Assembly: GCF_000497445.1 (NCBI RefSeq)
Contig: NZ_CM002285.1
Span: 6,162,630 to 6,185,709, forward strand
Source: Streptomyces roseochromogenus subsp. oscitans DS 12.976
Lineage (GTDB): Bacteria; Actinomycetota; Actinomycetes; Streptomycetales; Streptomycetaceae
Length of the DNA: 23,080 nucleotides
Reading direction: 5' to 3'
The stretch's first letter is position 1. Each line of letters opens with the position of its first letter. The translations under genes and the position numbers were made by a program. A model generated the notes under the pieces. The model was given only the letters and a program-made list of their open reading frames with translations. It was not told where the DNA came from and ran no database searches. Below are positions 1-6,787 of this stretch, in pieces.

Positions 1-2
1 CC

Positions 3-1307
3 CCGGCGACGGCGACACGCAGACCCCCCAGGGCCCCAAGGCCCCGCTGCACGGCCCGGCCGGCAAGCCCGCCAGGCCCAGCACCCCCGATCCCCGCGAC
101 CACCCGGACCCAGATCATCAACCGGGCCAAGATCTGGGTGAGCGCCCAGGTGCCGTACAGCATGAACGACTTCTGGTCCGACGGGTACCGGCAGGACTGC
201 TCGGGCTATGTCTCCATGGCCTGGGGCCTGCCCGGCAACGAGTGGACCGGCACCCTTGGCTCGTTCGGCGTGAAGATCACCAAGGAGCAGCTGCAGCCCG
301 GAGACATCCTCCTCTACCACAATCCGTCCAACCCCCGGAGCGGCTCCCATGTGGTGCTCTTCGGCGGCTGGACGGACTACACGCACGTCAACTACACCGT
401 CTACGAGCAGTCACCCCCGCACACCCGCACGCGGCCCACGCCGTACCCCTACTGGAGCCACACCAGCAAGTACGTCCCCTACCGCTACAAGGGTGTGACC
501 GTGGACACAGCGGGTGGGCAGGTGCCCGGCGCCAAGCCGAAGGACACCTACCCGGGCGCCGCCTTCTTCGGTCCCGGCGCCAGCAACGTGTACGTCACCC
601 GGCTCGGTCAGATGCTGGTGGCCCGGGGCGCCGGCTCGTACTACGTCAAGGGGCCCGGCCCGACCTGGAGCGAGGCGGACCGGCAGGCCACCCGGGCGTT
701 CCAGCTCGCCCAGGGCTGGAGCGGCGCCGACGCGGACGGGCTGCCCGGCCGGCGGACCTGGGAGCTGCTGGTCACCGGCAAGGGCAAGGACATCACGGGG
801 AAGGGCAAGGACGTCGCCGGGAAGGGGAAGGACATCGCGGCGAACGGCAAGGACATTGCCGGGAAGGGCAAGGACATCGCCGGGAAGGGGCAGGACATCG
901 CTGGCCAGGGCAAGGACATCGCAGGCAGGGGCAAGGACGTCTCGGGTCGCGGCAAGGACATCACGGGCCGGGGCAAGGGCCTCGCGCCGGGCGTGGCCGC
1001 TGCGGTCCGGGCCGTCTCGCACGGGGTGTCCGGCTATCCCGGCCGGAACTACTTCCGTCCGGGCGCGGAGAACGCGTACATCACCCAGCTGGGCCGCCAG
1101 CTGGTGAAGAAAGGGTTCGGCGGGTTCTACGCCACCGCTCCCGGCCCGCGCTGGGGCGATGCGGACCGGCGTGCGGTGGAGGCCTTCCAGCGCGCCCAGG
1201 GCTGGCGCGGCGGCGCGGCGGACGGCTATCCGGGGCCGGAGACCTGGCGCCGGCTGTTCCTGGACGCGGACCCGGACGGGGCGACGGACGGGGTGACCGG
1301 CGCCTGA
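3..1307 (+). CDS. NlpC/P60-like cell-wall hydrolase with two peptidoglycan-binding repeats (5' end missing)
   Basis: The gene runs in from the left edge and ends at TGA 1305-1307. Numbering from the GTG at 138, a cysteine-peptidase-like domain spans about residues 1-120. It has the nucleophile motif DCSGYVSMAW (Cys21) and a downstream SGSHVVLFGGW (His71), the Cys/His arrangement of NlpC/P60 peptidases that cut peptidoglycan stem peptides. Two similar peptidoglycan-binding modules follow (about 135-212 and 300-375), each with a YPGxxxFxPG-type start, an RAxxAFQxAQGW core and a DGxPGxxTW end. They are joined by a 70-residue repeat linker. No signal peptide is visible because the N-terminus is outside the window. 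The frame is open back to base 3, but upstream of about base 95 the neighbouring frame reads as a more natural Pro/Gly/Lys/Asp-rich linker. That suggests an extra C in the CCCC run at 92-95. The GTG at 138 is therefore not a convincing start. The hydrolase assignment is from motifs only. Confidence 0.8.
   Translation, partial: PATATRRPPRAPRPRCTARPASPPGPAPPIPATTRTQIINRAKIWVSAQVPYSMNDFWSDGYRQDCSGYVSMAWGLPGNEWTGTLGSFGVKITKEQLQPGDILLYHNPSNPRSGSHVVLFGGWTDYTHVNYTVYEQSPPHTRTRPTPYPYWSHTSKYVPYRYKGVTVDTAGGQVPGAKPKDTYPGAAFFGPGASNVYVTRLGQMLVARGAGSYYVKGPGPTWSEADRQATRAFQLAQGWSGADADGLPGRRTWELLVTGKGKDITGKGKDVAGKGKDIAANGKDIAGKGKDIAGKGQDIAGQGKDIAGRGKDVSGRGKDITGRGKGLAPGVAAAVRAVSHGVSGYPGRNYFRPGAENAYITQLGRQLVKKGFGGFYATAPGPRWGDADRRAVEAFQRAQGWRGGAADGYPGPETWRRLFLDADPDGATDGVTGA
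777..986 (+). repeat. Ten tandem 21-bp units encoding a 7-residue GKGKDIA-type linker
   Basis: Ten consecutive in-frame units read G-[KQR]-G-[KQ]-D-[IV]-[ATS] with small variations; the fourth begins A-N and the last ends K-G-L-A. They form a 70-residue flexible, lysine- and aspartate-rich linker between the two peptidoglycan-binding modules. At the DNA level the GGCAAGGACATC core recurs almost unchanged, so the array could gain or lose units by slippage. Confidence 0.95.
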
Positions 1308-1367
1308 CCGCTCCGCTCCACCCCATCCCTGTTCATGACGCATCTGGCGCGGAGGCTGGAGGCAGAC

Positions 1368-2500
1368 ATGAGTACGACCACGTCACACACACCGCCCGAA
1401 TCCGAGGGGCAGTCGGAGGGCGCCGCGGGGCCGGGAGGGCGTCCGGCCCGGCTGATCCAGAACGAGATGACCACCGAGATCCCGGCCCATCTGCTCTTCC
1501 GTGACGACCCCGACCCGGTGACCGTCTCGCTCAAGCCCGCCGTGGTGTCCCGCCGCCAGGGCACCGGCGAGCAGTCGCGCCTCAGGCGCCAGGCGCCGGT
1601 GCGCCGCCGGCCGCTGCCGGAGGTCGACCCGGAGCTGGTGGAGCGCCCGGCGCTGGTGCTGCCGGGGGCGGCCGGGGTGCTCGCCGGGGTGTGCGGGACC
1701 ACCGGGTGCCTGGCGGCCTCGTGGTGGGCGGGACTGCTGCCGCCCGGCGTGGTGGAGGCGCTGGGGCTGCCCGCGTCCATGGGGGCGGGTTCGGCCCGGC
1801 GCAGTGGGCCGCGTACGCCGGAGCCGGGGCCCTCGGGTTGCTCGGGTTCGGCGGGCTGTCCCGGGGGCGGACCGGTGGGGCGTGGGTGCTCGGCCTGTTC
1901 GGCCGCTACCAGGGGACGGTCCGGCGGACCGGGCTGCTCTGGATGAACCCGCTGGTGCTGCGCCGCCGGGTCGATGTGCGGCTGCGGCACTGGCGCAGCG
2001 AGGCGATGGCGGCGGCGGATCCCGACGGGATGGCGCTCCGGGTGGTCGTGCTGGTGGTGTGGCGGGTGCGGGACACCGCGCGGGCGCTGCTCGGCATCGA
2101 GGACCACGAGACGTACCTGAGCGAGTGCGTGGAGGCGGCGCTGGCCCGGGTGCCGGTGGAGCCGGCGGGAGGGACGCGGGGCGGGGTGACGGTGGCCGGG
2201 GAGGCGCTGACCCGGCTGGTGGCCGAGGAGACCGCGCCGGTCGGCCTGGAGGTGTTTGCGGTGCGGCCGGTCCGGGTGGAGTACGCCCCGGAGGTCGCCG
2301 AGGTGATGCACCGGCGCCGGATCGCGACGCTGGACGCCCGGCAGCGGGCCAGCATGCTCAGCTCGGTCGTGGACTCGGTGGAGGACACGGTGACCCGGCT
2401 GACCGTGCGCGGTCTGGTCGAGCTCGACGACTACGAACGGAAGGTGCTGGTGCGGGACCTGACGGTGGCCTTCTGCTCGGGACGCGGGGAGCCGACCTAG
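1368..2500 (+). pseudogene. SPFH/band-7 domain membrane protein, interrupted by a -1 frameshift
   Basis: The start is ATG 1368, preceded by GGAGGCTGGAGG. The first frame gives an N-terminal cytoplasmic stretch containing RLIQNEMTTEIP and then one hydrophobic segment (ALVLPGAAGVLAGV and onward). It loses sense just after MGAG. From about 1784 the frame one base earlier continues naturally with FGPAQWAAYAGAGALGLL (a second hydrophobic segment), then an SPFH domain (LLWMNPLVLRRRVDVRLRHW, later a TYLSECVEAALARV helix) to TAG 2498-2500. The switch falls in the GGGGG run at 1781-1785, so one G appears to be missing. SPFH proteins are oligomeric membrane scaffolds; no specific role is inferable here. 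A sequencing error is at least as likely as a true pseudogene, in which case the product is one protein of about 377 residues. Confidence 0.75.
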
Positions 2501-2535
2501 CTCAGCTCACGATGGGTATGGACACGTCTTTTGTA

Positions 2536-2564
2536 TGGACACAGTCAACTCGCGGCAATAATCT
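2536..2564 (+). promoter_or_regulatory. Candidate promoter of the LPMO gene
   Basis: TGGACA (2536-2541) and TAATCT (2559-2564) are 17 bases apart, a good housekeeping-type -35/-10 pair in an AT-richer stretch. The start point would fall near 2571, inside the DasR-type palindrome. The 9-mer TATGGACAC occurs twice as a direct repeat 17 bases apart (2517-2525 and 2534-2542), the second copy covering the -35 box. Direct repeats around chitinase promoters are known in Streptomyces, but this particular repeat is only an observation. Confidence 0.55.
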
Positions 2565-2568
2565 GACA

Positions 2569-2584
2569 CTTGGTCTAGACCTAC
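2569..2584. promoter_or_regulatory. DasR-type operator (dre) at the LPMO promoter
   Basis: CTTGGTCTAGACCTAC contains the perfect palindrome GGTCTAGACC. This is the core of the published DasR consensus A(G/C)TGGTCTAGACCA(G/C)T; 11 central bases match and the outer bases do not. It lies just downstream of the proposed -10 box, where binding would block transcription. DasR is the GlcNAc-responsive GntR repressor of Streptomyces chitin-degradation genes, which fits a chitin-type LPMO. Confidence 0.75.
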
Positions 2585-2628
2585 CTGCACAGCTCACCGA
2601 ACTCCCCACGTTCTCCAGGAGCGGCAGT

Positions 2629-3243
2629 ATGCGCACCAAGACCAGATTTCCGGCGCTGTCCGCGGCATTGCTCGGGGTGGTGACCGCCGGAGCGTTCGTG
2701 CTCTCCACCGGCGGTGCCAGCGGGCACGGCTACACCGACCTCCCCATCAGCAGGCAGAAGCTCTGTGCCAACGGCACGGTGACGAACTGCGGTGACATCC
2801 AGTACGAGCCGCAGAGCGTCGAGGGCCCCAAGGGCTTCCCGGCAGCCGGGCCCGCCGACGGCCAGCTCTGCAACGGCGGACTGAGCCGGTTCGCCCAGCT
2901 CAGCTCGCCGACCACGCCCTCCGGCGGGGCCTGGCCCACCACCAGGGTGACGGGCGGCCAGACGTACACCTTCCGCTGGCAGTTCACCGCCATGCACGCC
3001 ACGACGGACTTCAAGTACTACGTCACCAAGCAGGGCTGGAACCAGAACCACGCCCTGTCCCGCTCGGACCTCAACACCACCCCGTTCCTGACGGTCCCGT
3101 ACAACGGCCAGCGCCCGCCGGCCACCCTCAGCCACAGCGGCCCCCTGCCGACCGGGCTGAGCGGGCACCACGTCATCCTCGCGGTGTGGACCATCGCCGA
3201 CACCGGCAACGCGTTCTACGCCTGCTCGGACGTCACCTTCTGA
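2629..3243 (+). CDS. Secreted AA10 lytic polysaccharide monooxygenase (chitin-binding type 3 domain)
   Basis: The product is a 204-residue copper monooxygenase that cleaves crystalline chitin or cellulose oxidatively outside the cell. The start is ATG 2629 with AGGAG at 2617-2621. Residues 1-32 form a signal peptide (MRTKTR, a hydrophobic stretch, then GGASG). Cleavage before His33 exposes HGYTDLPISRQ, so His33 supplies the N-terminal copper ligand. The second histidine-brace residue is His123 in FTAMHATTDF. The C-terminal NAFYACSDVTF carries the conserved aromatic axial position. Cysteine pairs (46/54 and others) are typical of small Streptomyces AA10 enzymes. There is no carbohydrate-binding module. 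Size and motifs resemble small chitin-active forms, but substrate preference cannot be settled by eye. The DasR-type box upstream favours chitin. Bases ahead of the ATG that stay open in the same frame are read-through and not part of the gene. Confidence 0.93.
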   Translation: MRTKTRFPALSAALLGVVTAGAFVLSTGGASGHGYTDLPISRQKLCANGTVTNCGDIQYEPQSVEGPKGFPAAGPADGQLCNGGLSRFAQLSSPTTPSGGAWPTTRVTGGQTYTFRWQFTAMHATTDFKYYVTKQGWNQNHALSRSDLNTTPFLTVPYNGQRPPATLSHSGPLPTGLSGHHVILAVWTIADTGNAFYACSDVTF

Positions 3244-3251
3244 GGACCGTT

Positions 3252-3281
3252 CCGCCACGGTGATCGAGAACATCGTGGCGG
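3252..3281 (+). terminator. Possible hairpin after the LPMO gene
   Basis: CCGCCACG and CGTGGCGG form an 8-bp stem around a 14-base loop, nine bases after the LPMO stop. There is no T run, so it would be a GC-type terminator or mRNA 3'-end stabiliser. Confidence 0.4.
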
Positions 3282-3404
3282 GAGGGTACGCGTGTGCCGA
3301 TCCGGTGTGGTGGCGGCCACACGGGGAGTCCTCGTACGGACGGCTGACATAGACGACTCACGTCCGAGGACGCCGAAAGGCGCCCGCTTCCGCGCAAAAA
3401 CAGA

Positions 3405-3449
3405 GATGGCGAGCCACGTCCGCGCTTTCTGCGGACGTGGCTCGCCATC
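3405..3449 (-). terminator. Strong intrinsic terminator of tRNA-Lys, probably bidirectional
   Basis: Two perfectly complementary 19-base arms (3405-3423 and 3431-3449) surround the 7-base loop GCTTTCT. Read on the minus strand, directly after the tRNA, the stem is followed by CTCTGTTTTT, a T tract on the correct side for Rho-independent termination. The same stem could also stop transcripts arriving from the LPMO gene. Confidence 0.85.
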
Positions 3450-3456
3450 GTCATCG

Positions 3457-3530
3457 TGCGCCGCCAGGGACTCGAACCCCGGACCCGCTGATTAAGAGTC
3501 AGCTGCTCTAACCAACTGAGCTAGCGGCGC
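3457..3530 (-). tRNA. tRNA-Lys (anticodon CTT)
   Basis: On the minus strand the sequence starts GCGCCGCTAGCTCAGTTGG and folds as a cloverleaf. It has a 7-bp acceptor stem GCGCCGC/GCGGCGC, a D-arm AGCTCAGTTGGTTAGAGC, and an anticodon stem GCTGA/TCAGC with loop CTCTTAA, so the anticodon is CTT. The T-arm contains GGTTCGAGTCC and the discriminator base is A. The CCA end is not encoded. The gene is identical to a second copy at 18823-18896. Confidence 0.96.
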
Positions 3531-3636
3531 ATGACTCTCGCCTGCTGCGGTTTTTCTCCCGCGGCTGGCGACGAAGAAAATACTACCTGGTCCGAAGGGG
3601 TGCTGGTGACCACCCTCGTGATCACCCTCGGCGGCC

Positions 3637-4395
3637 CTAGATCGTGAGGGACAGCAGCACCGGTGTCGCGTTGCGGTTGAGCGCGTCCGCCGCCTGCTTC
3701 AGCCGGTGCGCGTGCTCCACCGGGAGGGACAGTGCCAGGCAGCCCACCGAGGCGCCCGCCGTGATCGGGACCGCCGCGCAGACCGTGCCGACCGCGTACT
3801 CCTGGAGGTCCAGGACCGGCACCGTCGGCGGCTGGGACTCCAGGCGGGACAGCAGCAGCTTGTCGCTGGTGATGGTGCGCGAGGTGAGGCGGGCCATCTT
3901 GTGCCGGGAGAGATGGTCGAGGCGGGCGTTGTGGTCGAGCTGGGTGAGCAGGCTCTTGCCGACCGCCGTGGCGTGGGCGGAGTAGCGGAAGTCGACCCAC
4001 TCGTTCACCGCTGGGGTCGTCGGCCCGGCGGCGTACTGGGTGACCTTGACCTCGCCGTCGATGTACCGGCTGATGTAGACCGCCGCGCCGACCGAGTCGC
4101 GCAGCCGCTCCAGGGTGTGCTGGAGCTTGTCGCGCACGGCCCGCTCACGGTCGTGCGCGGAGGTGAGGCGGCGCAGGGTGTCGCCCGTGACGTACGCCCC
4201 GTCGGTGATCTGCTCCACATAGCCCTCGCGGCGCAGCATGCGCAGCAAGGTGGCGAGCCGCTCGGAGCCGAGGCCGGTACGGCGGGCGAGCTCGGTGTCG
4301 GTGACGCCGGCGGAGTGCCGGGCCACGGTCTCCAGCACGCGCAGCGCGTCCTGGGCGGAGTGATAAGGGGCGGTCGGCTCGTGCATCAGCGCCAC
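3637..4395 (-). CDS. IclR-family transcriptional regulator
   Basis: The 252-residue protein begins at GTG 4395 (VALMHEPTAPYHSAQDALRV), six bases after GGGGAG. The frame stays open further upstream, but that part is compositionally unlike a protein. The N-terminal winged helix (about residues 12-70) includes DTELARRTGLGSERLATLLR and REGYVEQ, the IclR HTH and wing. The rest is an IclR effector domain with YSAHATAVGKSLL, a DHLSRHKMARLT segment and VCAAVPITAGASVGCLALSL. IclR proteins usually control neighbouring catabolic or uptake genes in response to a small metabolite. This one lies 214 bases downstream of the ABC importer operon on the same strand and probably regulates it. A palindrome at 4544-4557 lies in its own upstream region. 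Confidence 0.88.
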   Translation of the reverse strand: MALMHEPTAPYHSAQDALRVLETVARHSAGVTDTELARRTGLGSERLATLLRMLRREGYVEQITDGAYVTGDTLRRLTSAHDRERAVRDKLQHTLERLRDSVGAAVYISRYIDGEVKVTQYAAGPTTPAVNEWVDFRYSAHATAVGKSLLTQLDHNARLDHLSRHKMARLTSRTITSDKLLLSRLESQPPTVPVLDLQEYAVGTVCAAVPITAGASVGCLALSLPVEHAHRLKQAADALNRNATPVLLSLTI

Positions 4396-4543
4396 GGTGG
4401 TCTCCCCCTGCGCTCGCCTGTCAGTGGCCGCGGGATCCGGTCTGCGGATCGGTTCCACGATAACGGGCAAACCCGCTGAGAGGAGAGGGGGTTGGCGAGA
4501 TTGTTGCGCTCGCCGTGCCCCTCCCAACTGCGTCGCAGATCCT

Positions 4544-4557
4544 CTGGCATATGCCAG
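4544..4557. promoter_or_regulatory. Perfect 14-bp palindrome CTGGCATATGCCAG upstream of the IclR gene
   Basis: This is a fully symmetric AT-centred palindrome in the 214-base gap between the ehuA stop and the IclR start. It lies about 150 bases ahead of the IclR start codon. It is a candidate autoregulatory operator. The core GGCATATGCC recurs at 19549-19558. Nothing else in this gap (4396-4609) was recognised. Confidence 0.45.
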
Positions 4558-4609
4558 TGACATGACCCAGCGACTGGACCTCGGCATCTGCCGGATCCAC
4601 ACCGCGTGA

Positions 4610-5407
4610 TCACAGCACCGCGCTGAGGAATTCCCGGGTCCGGTCCTGCTCAGGATCGCTGAAGATCTTCTCCGGCGAACCCGACTCGATCACCCGGCCC
4701 CCGTCGAACATCAGCACCTGGTCGGAGATGTCGCGGGCGAAACCCATCTCGTGGGTCACACAGAGCAGTGTGATGTCCGTGGTGCGGGCGATGTCCCTGA
4801 GCAGATCGAGCACGCCCGCGACCAGCTCCGGGTCGAGCGCGGAGGTCACCTCGTCCAGCAGCAGCACCCGGGGTCGCATCGCCAGTGCCCGGGCGATCGC
4901 CACCCGCTGCTGCTGCCCGCCGGACAGCTGCGTCGGCCGCGCGTCGCACTTGTCGGCCAGCCCCACCAGCTCCAGCAGCCCCCGGGCCCGCTCCTCGGCC
5001 TCGTCCTTGGACATGCCGAGGACCTGCACCGGAGCCTCGGTGATGTTCCGCAGCACGGTCATGTTCGGGAACAGGTTGAACTGCTGGAAGACCATCCCGA
5101 TCTTCTTGCGGACCTCCCGGATCTGCTTCTCCGGCGCCGGGAACAGGTGCTCCCCGTCGACGGTGATCGTGCCCTCGTCCGGCTGGGTGAGGGTCATCAG
5201 CAGCCGCAGGATCGTCGTCTTGCCGGAGCCGGACGGGCCGATCAGGGTCACGTGCTTGCCGGCATCGACGGTGAAGTCGAGGTGGTCGAGGACGGTGTTC
5301 GCGCCGAAGCGCTTGGTGACGCCGTTCAGCCGGATCAGCTCACCGCCGGCCGTGGTCGCGCCGGCGCCCGGCTCGGGTTCTTTCATCAGCGGAGTGTCAG
5401 CGGACAA
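4610..5407 (-). CDS. ehuA: ABC transporter ATP-binding protein, EhuA-like
   Basis: The 265-residue ATPase would power solute import by the EhuC/EhuD permease pair. Numbered from TTG 5407, it has Walker A GPSGSGKTT (57-65), a Q-loop MVFQQFNLFPNMTV (~106), signature LSGGQQQR (161-168), Walker B VLLLDEVTSALDPE and the switch histidine in CVTHEMGF. It belongs to the polar amino acid (GlnQ/HisP) subfamily. TTG 5407 is preferred because GGAG lies seven bases upstream and the start overlaps the ehuD end by 11 bases. The alternative ATG 5386 (MKEPEPGAG, 258 residues) has no visible ribosome site. It is the last gene of the ehuB-ehuC-ehuD-ehuA operon. Assignment to the ectoine/hydroxyectoine system rests mainly on the operon and on EhuB. 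Confidence 0.85.
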   Translation of the reverse strand: MSADTPLMKEPEPGAGATTAGGELIRLNGVTKRFGANTVLDHLDFTVDAGKHVTLIGPSGSGKTTILRLLMTLTQPDEGTITVDGEHLFPAPEKQIREVRKKIGMVFQQFNLFPNMTVLRNITEAPVQVLGMSKDEAEERARGLLELVGLADKCDARPTQLSGGQQQRVAIARALAMRPRVLLLDEVTSALDPELVAGVLDLLRDIARTTDITLLCVTHEMGFARDISDQVLMFDGGRVIESGSPEKIFSDPEQDRTREFLSAVL

Positions 5408-6047
5408 GACGTCGCTCCAGGGCTCGCAGGAGAAGGGAGGCCAGGTAGGAGATGAGGATGAAGGCCACACCGATCACGGTGACCGGCTCGGTGAACTGGA
5501 AGTGCTGCTGGGAGTAGAGCCGCGCCTGGCCGAGCATCTCCAGCACGGTGATCACCATCAGCATCGGGGTGTCCTTGAGCATGGCGATCACGTAGTTGCC
5601 GAGCGCGGGAACCACCCGGCGGATCGCCTGCGGCAGGATCACCGCGGTCCAGGTCCGCCGCCGGGGCAGGTTCAGCGCGGTCGCCGCCTCCCACTGGCCG
5701 ACGGGCACCGCCTCGATACCGGCCCGGTAGACCTGCATGGTGTACGTCGAGTAGTGCAGGCCGATCGCGAAGACGCCGGTGGTCAGCGCGGAGAAGGTCA
5801 GGCCCCACTCGGGCAGCACATAGAACAGGAAGAACAGCTGGACCAGCAGTGGGGTGTTGCGGACGAACTCCGTGACCACCCCGACCGGCCAGCGCACCCA
5901 CCGGGTGGGCGTCCGCATCAGCAGCGTCCACGCCAGACCGAGGGTGAAGGACAGCAGCGAACCGAGGGCCAGGGCCTCCAGGGTGACCCGCAGCCCGTCC
6001 CAGAAGTGCGGCATGAAGCCGCTCACCGCGTTCCAGTCCCACTTCAT
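5397..6047 (-). CDS. ehuD: ABC transporter permease, EhuD-like
   Basis: This 216-residue inner-membrane permease of the His/Glu/Gln/Arg/opine type starts MKWDWNAVSGFMPHFWDGLR. About five hydrophobic helices are visible, and the EAA loop that contacts the ATPase reads QWEAATALNLPRRRTWTAVI followed by LPQAIRRVVPALGN. Its ATG overlaps the ehuC stop as ATGA (6044-6047), which indicates translational coupling. It pairs with EhuC as the membrane heterodimer. The length is normal for the family and no defects are seen. Confidence 0.86.
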   Translation of the reverse strand: MKWDWNAVSGFMPHFWDGLRVTLEALALGSLLSFTLGLAWTLLMRTPTRWVRWPVGVVTEFVRNTPLLVQLFFLFYVLPEWGLTFSALTTGVFAIGLHYSTYTMQVYRAGIEAVPVGQWEAATALNLPRRRTWTAVILPQAIRRVVPALGNYVIAMLKDTPMLMVITVLEMLGQARLYSQQHFQFTEPVTVIGVAFILISYLASLLLRALERRLVR

Positions 6048-6787
6048 GCGGCACCTCCGCCCAGGCCCGCGCCGCCCGCGACGCCCACGCCGGTCGTCTG
6101 GGCCCGCTTGAGCTCACGCGCCGCCCGCTCCGTCCCGGGATCCTTGCCGACCCCGGCCTTCAGCCGCTTCTCCAGGCCGCGCATCAGCCGCGTGAGCACG
6201 AAGGCGATCGCGAAGTAGATCAGCAGGACGTACGTGTAGATCTCCGCGCTCTGCTGCAGCGCCAGCCGGACCAGGTTCGCGCTGAATGTCAGATCGCCCA
6301 TGCCCATGACCGACACCAGCGCGGTGCCCTTGAGCAGCTCGATCAGCAGATTGCAGAACGACGGGATCATCTCCGGCACGGCTTGCGGCAGCACGATGAG
6401 CCTGAGCCGCTGCGTCGGCGTGAAACTGAGCGCGATCCCGCCCTCCTTCTGTGCCGGGTCCACCGCGTTGAGGGCGCCACGCACGATCTCCGAGCCGTAC
6501 GCGCCGTACGTCAGACCGAGCGCGAGCGTGCCCGCCCACAGCGGCACCAGCTGCCAGCCGGAGACGACCGGCAGCACGAAGTACACCCAGAAGATCATCA
6601 CCAGTGCCGAGGTGCCGCGGAACACCTCGGTGTAGACGCCGGCGACGAAGCGCACGATCCACAGCCGATGAGTCCGCGCGATGCCGACGACGAACGACAC
6701 CGCCGTGGCCAGCAGCGCGCCGAACACCAGCAGCTGGATGGTGGTCCAGACACCCTTGAGTACGAGTTCCCACAGCCCCGAGGTCAT
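6044..6787 (-). CDS. ehuC: ABC transporter permease, EhuC-like
   Basis: This is a 247-residue permease. The start MTSGLWELVLKGVW at ATG 6787 overlaps the ehuB stop as ATGA (6784-6787) and is preferred over in-frame ATG 6796, which would overlap further. Hydrophobic helices alternate with a canonical EAA loop, PAQKEGGIALSFTPTQRLRL then VLPQAVPEMIPSFCN. After the last helix there is an unusual tail of about 40 residues: a charged part (RLMRGLEKRLKAGVGKDPG) and then an Ala/Gly-rich end (VGVAGGAGLGGGAA) that is probably cytoplasmic and disordered. It forms the translocation pore with EhuD. Confidence 0.86.
   Translation of the reverse strand: MTSGLWELVLKGVWTTIQLLVFGALLATAVSFVVGIARTHRLWIVRFVAGVYTEVFRGTSALVMIFWVYFVLPVVSGWQLVPLWAGTLALGLTYGAYGSEIVRGALNAVDPAQKEGGIALSFTPTQRLRLIVLPQAVPEMIPSFCNLLIELLKGTALVSVMGMGDLTFSANLVRLALQQSAEIYTYVLLIYFAIAFVLTRLMRGLEKRLKAGVGKDPGTERAARELKRAQTTGVGVAGGAGLGGGAA

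Noticed and set aside
411..1343. Long minus-strand open frame opposite the cell-wall hydrolase
   Set aside because: Arg/Pro/Ala-rich composition mirrors the real plus-strand gene, including an artefactual repeat antisense to the GKGKDIA array; no start signal or family resemblance.
1804..2628. Continuous open frame leading into the LPMO
   Set aside because: It is the out-of-frame shadow of the SPFH gene. The signal peptide and ribosome site define ATG 2629 as the LPMO start.
3305..3322. Small hairpin GTGTGG/CCACAC after the LPMO gene
   Set aside because: A six-base stem with no T run in very GC-rich DNA is expected by chance; the stems at 3252 and 3405 are better.
3606..3629. Two tandem 12-bp units GTGACCACCCTC/GTGATCACCCTC between the IclR stop and tRNA-Lys
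   Set aside because: Only two copies and downstream of the gene. Possibly part of the tRNA upstream region, but no promoter logic could be built around it.
4396..4602. N-terminal extension of the IclR protein by 69 residues
   Set aside because: Composition is not protein-like, GTG 4395 has a good GGGGAG site, and the palindrome at 4544 lies in this stretch.
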